DNA of 64,000 bases. Source: Candidatus Binatia bacterium (lineage in GTDB: Bacteria; Desulfobacterota; Binatia; UBA12015). Of this stretch, positions 62,544 through 64,000 are shown piece by piece. Each line of letters opens with the position of its first letter. Position 1 is the first letter of the stretch. Location: positions 682,001 through 746,000 of the forward strand of contig JAQWRY010000086.1 in NCBI GenBank assembly GCA_029243485.1, written 5' to 3'. Below the pieces are notes generated by a model. That model searched no databases. It was given only the letters and a program-made list of their open reading frames with translations, and had not been told where the DNA came from. The translations under genes were made by a program, and so were the position numbers.

Positions 62544-63254
62544 CTACGGGTGTCCGGGCGGCTTCTGCGCGGCGGGTGCGCCTTCGGCGATCTCGATGAG
62601 CTCGACGTCGAAGACGAGAGTCGCACCCGGCTTGATCTTGGGCGGAGCGCCACGATCGCCGTACGCGATTTCAGACGGGCAGATTAGCTGAGCGGTGCCG
62701 CCCTTCTTCATCTTCTGAACGCCTTCCGTCCAGCACGGGATGACGCCGTTGAGAGGGAACGTTGCCGGCTCACCGCGGTCCTTCGAGGAGTCGAAGACCG
62801 TGCCGTCCATCAGCGTACCGTGGTAGTGCACCGTCACGCGGTCGGTGGCCTTCGGCGAGGGACCTTCGCCCGCCTTGGTCTCTTTGTAGATCAGGCCGGA
62901 TTCCGTTTTGACCGCCCCGTCCGCCTTCTCGGCCTTCGCGAGGAAGTCCTTGCTGGCGCCCTTCTCCTTGGCGGCCGCCGCACCCTGGCGGCTCTGAGCG
63001 AGCTCCTGGAACTTGGCCCGCTGCGCGTCCACGTCGATCTTCGGCTCTTTTCCTAGAGCGCCGTCGGACACGCCCATCTGGACGACCGCGACCTCGTCCG
63101 GAGAGAGATCGAAGGCAGCGAGACTTCCCGAAAGAGCCACGCCAAGAGCGTAGAGAGTCTTCTGGTCGTCGGTTTCGAGCTTTGGTCCCTCCGCGCGGGC
63201 GATACCCGCGGGTAGGATGGCCGCCACTGCGGCGGCGATGATGAGCTTGCGCAC
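62544..63254 (-). CDS. Exported FKBP-type peptidyl-prolyl isomerase
   Basis: A 236-residue protein from GTG 63254 behind AAAGGA. Signal peptide (KLIIAAAVAAILPAGIARA), an N-terminal dimerisation helix region (LYALGVALSGSLAAFDLSPD), a long helix to about 130, then the FKBP domain: DRVTVHYHGTLMDGTVFDSS, FPLNGVIPCWTEGVQKMKKG and ICPSEIAYGDRGAPPKIKPG then TLVFDVELIEI. This is the FkpA/Mip arrangement, a periplasmic folding catalyst. The last ~15 residues are disordered. Confidence 0.94.
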   Translation of the reverse strand: MRKLIIAAAVAAILPAGIARAEGPKLETDDQKTLYALGVALSGSLAAFDLSPDEVAVVQMGVSDGALGKEPKIDVDAQRAKFQELAQSRQGAAAAKEKGASKDFLAKAEKADGAVKTESGLIYKETKAGEGPSPKATDRVTVHYHGTLMDGTVFDSSKDRGEPATFPLNGVIPCWTEGVQKMKKGGTAQLICPSEIAYGDRGAPPKIKPGATLVFDVELIEIAEGAPAAQKPPGHP

Positions 63255-63362
63255 GTTTGTCGTTCCTTTCTCTGGCACTCGTGAGATGGGATCTTGCGGA
63301 GAGCCAACCTGTGGTGATCCAGAATTGGTGCCATTTTGGCCGGGTTCCCGCAATGCGGGCTC

Positions 63363-64000
63363 TCAGCGCCCCTTGAAGTGGGGTTCGCGCTTGTTTTTCA
63401 GGGCGTCGAGGGCTTCGAGGTGGTCCTCCGTCCTGAAGGTGACGATCTCGAGCGCGGTCGAGGTGTCGAAAGCCGTATTGACGGCGTCCTTTACGAGTTT
63501 GTTCATCGCGAGCTTGGTGAAGCGCACGGCGAGGGGGGCGCCCGCGGCGAGTCGCTCGGCGAACGCCAGAGCCTCGTCCGCGATGCGGTCGTGCGGCGTC
63601 ACGAAGTTTACGAGACCGATCCGCTCCGCCTCGGCAGCGGGCACGGCATCTCCGGTCATCAAGTACTGCTTTGCGCGCGCCGGCCCGATCAGGAGGGGCC
63701 AGATGGCAACGCCGCCGTCGCCGGCGACGATGCCGACGCGGACGTGGGGGTCTGCGAAGACAGCTTTGTCGGACGCGAAGATCACATCGCAGAGCAGGGC
63801 GAGCGATGCACCGAGTCCCACTGCGGGACCGTCGACCGCCGCGACGATCGGCAGCTCGACCTCGAGGAGGTCCCAGATCATCTGCTTTCCGTCGCGGCGA
63901 ACCTCCTCGAGGACTTCCGGCTTTTGAAGCTCGGGGAACCAGTTGAAGTCGCCTCCGGCCGAGAACGCGCGGCCGTTGCCCGTCAGCAGGATCGCGCGGG
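63363..64000 (-). CDS. Enoyl-CoA hydratase/isomerase-family protein, 5' end outside window
   Basis: The frame is open to the window edge. It reads RAILLTGNGRAFSAGGDFNW (oxyanion-hole motif), LPIVAAVDGPAVGLGASLAL, DKAVFADPHVRVGIVAGDGG (catalytic Glu position replaced by the GDGG turn) and LGLVNFVTP-like AERIGLVNFVTP. It is about 212 residues here, missing roughly the first 50. The crotonase fold acts on acyl-CoA thioesters; with GDGG at the usual catalytic loop this may be an unusual or non-hydratase member. Confidence 0.9.
   Translation of the reverse strand, partial: RAILLTGNGRAFSAGGDFNWFPELQKPEVLEEVRRDGKQMIWDLLEVELPIVAAVDGPAVGLGASLALLCDVIFASDKAVFADPHVRVGIVAGDGGVAIWPLLIGPARAKQYLMTGDAVPAAEAERIGLVNFVTPHDRIADEALAFAERLAAGAPLAVRFTKLAMNKLVKDAVNTAFDTSTALEIVTFRTEDHLEALDALKNKREPHFKGR

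Overview
The window is GC-rich, gene-dense bacterial chromosome. There is no phage, integrase, complete transposase, rRNA or tRNA that I can recognise. The mix of genes suggests an environmental deltaproteobacterial-type lineage, such as Myxococcota or Binatota; this is inference. It rests on a Myxococcus-type Cys-rich secreted protein, PHM-like copper monooxygenase, many lipoproteins, F420/deazaflavin-type oxidoreductases, CoA-dependent lipid enzymes, RND and OprB envelope proteins, MoeA paralogues and a probable selenoprotein.

Layout. 1-9.7 kb: truncated secreted Cys-rich protein, rimO, a deazaflavin-dependent nitroreductase-like protein, TauE/SafE permease, carboxylesterase, pdxJ, MFS exporter, class A-type serine hydrolase. 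9.8-15.4 kb: a three-gene run of an exported dikinase-like protein (swivelling His domain before the ATP-grasp), an exported protein with an L,D-transpeptidase-like SHGC motif, and a bile-acid/sodium-symporter-family permease. 16.0-18.1 kb: a lipoprotein with all six copper ligands of peptidylglycine monooxygenase plus a cytochrome-c-like tail, followed at 10 nt by a peroxiredoxin-like gene whose active-site codon is an in-frame TGA (U-x-x-C). 18.2-33.6 kb: FemAB-like protein, two small lipoproteins, M3 peptidase, a collapsed wax-ester synthase gene, VTT protein, alkylsulfatase, hydrolases, ferritin-like diiron protein, nitroreductase, acyl-CoA synthetase, OprB porin. 33.6-37.6 kb: several gene remnants (flagellin, response regulator, Spy/CpxP, patatin) around an intact histidine kinase.

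37.6-48.6 kb: molybdopterin oxidoreductase and CoA-ester lyase, divergent from enoyl-CoA hydratase, cyclase and an LLM-class oxidoreductase; then a remnant zone with a palindromic repeat, quinone oxidoreductase, VOC protein, hydrolase, a second LLM oxidoreductase and a zinc-type alcohol dehydrogenase. 48.8-55.5 kb: VTT protein, a FliA-type sigma factor with its FlgM-like anti-sigma, a nitrilase-family amidase, MoeA and a MoeA fused to a periplasmic-binding-like domain. 55.5-64 kb: an interrupted secreted-protein gene, a GT39-like membrane protein, an alkaline-phosphatase-superfamily enzyme, RND exporter, miaE, FKBP and a partial enoyl-CoA hydratase.

Genes that work together: MoeA paralogues could supply cofactor to the molybdopterin enzyme; the sigma/anti-sigma pair is a self-contained switch although flagellar structural genes are absent here; the CoA-linked enzymes (synthetase, hydratases, lyase) and F420-type oxidoreductases point to degradation or modification of lipids and organic compounds. 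The items most worth a second look are the candidate selenoprotein and the exported dikinase/transpeptidase-like pair.
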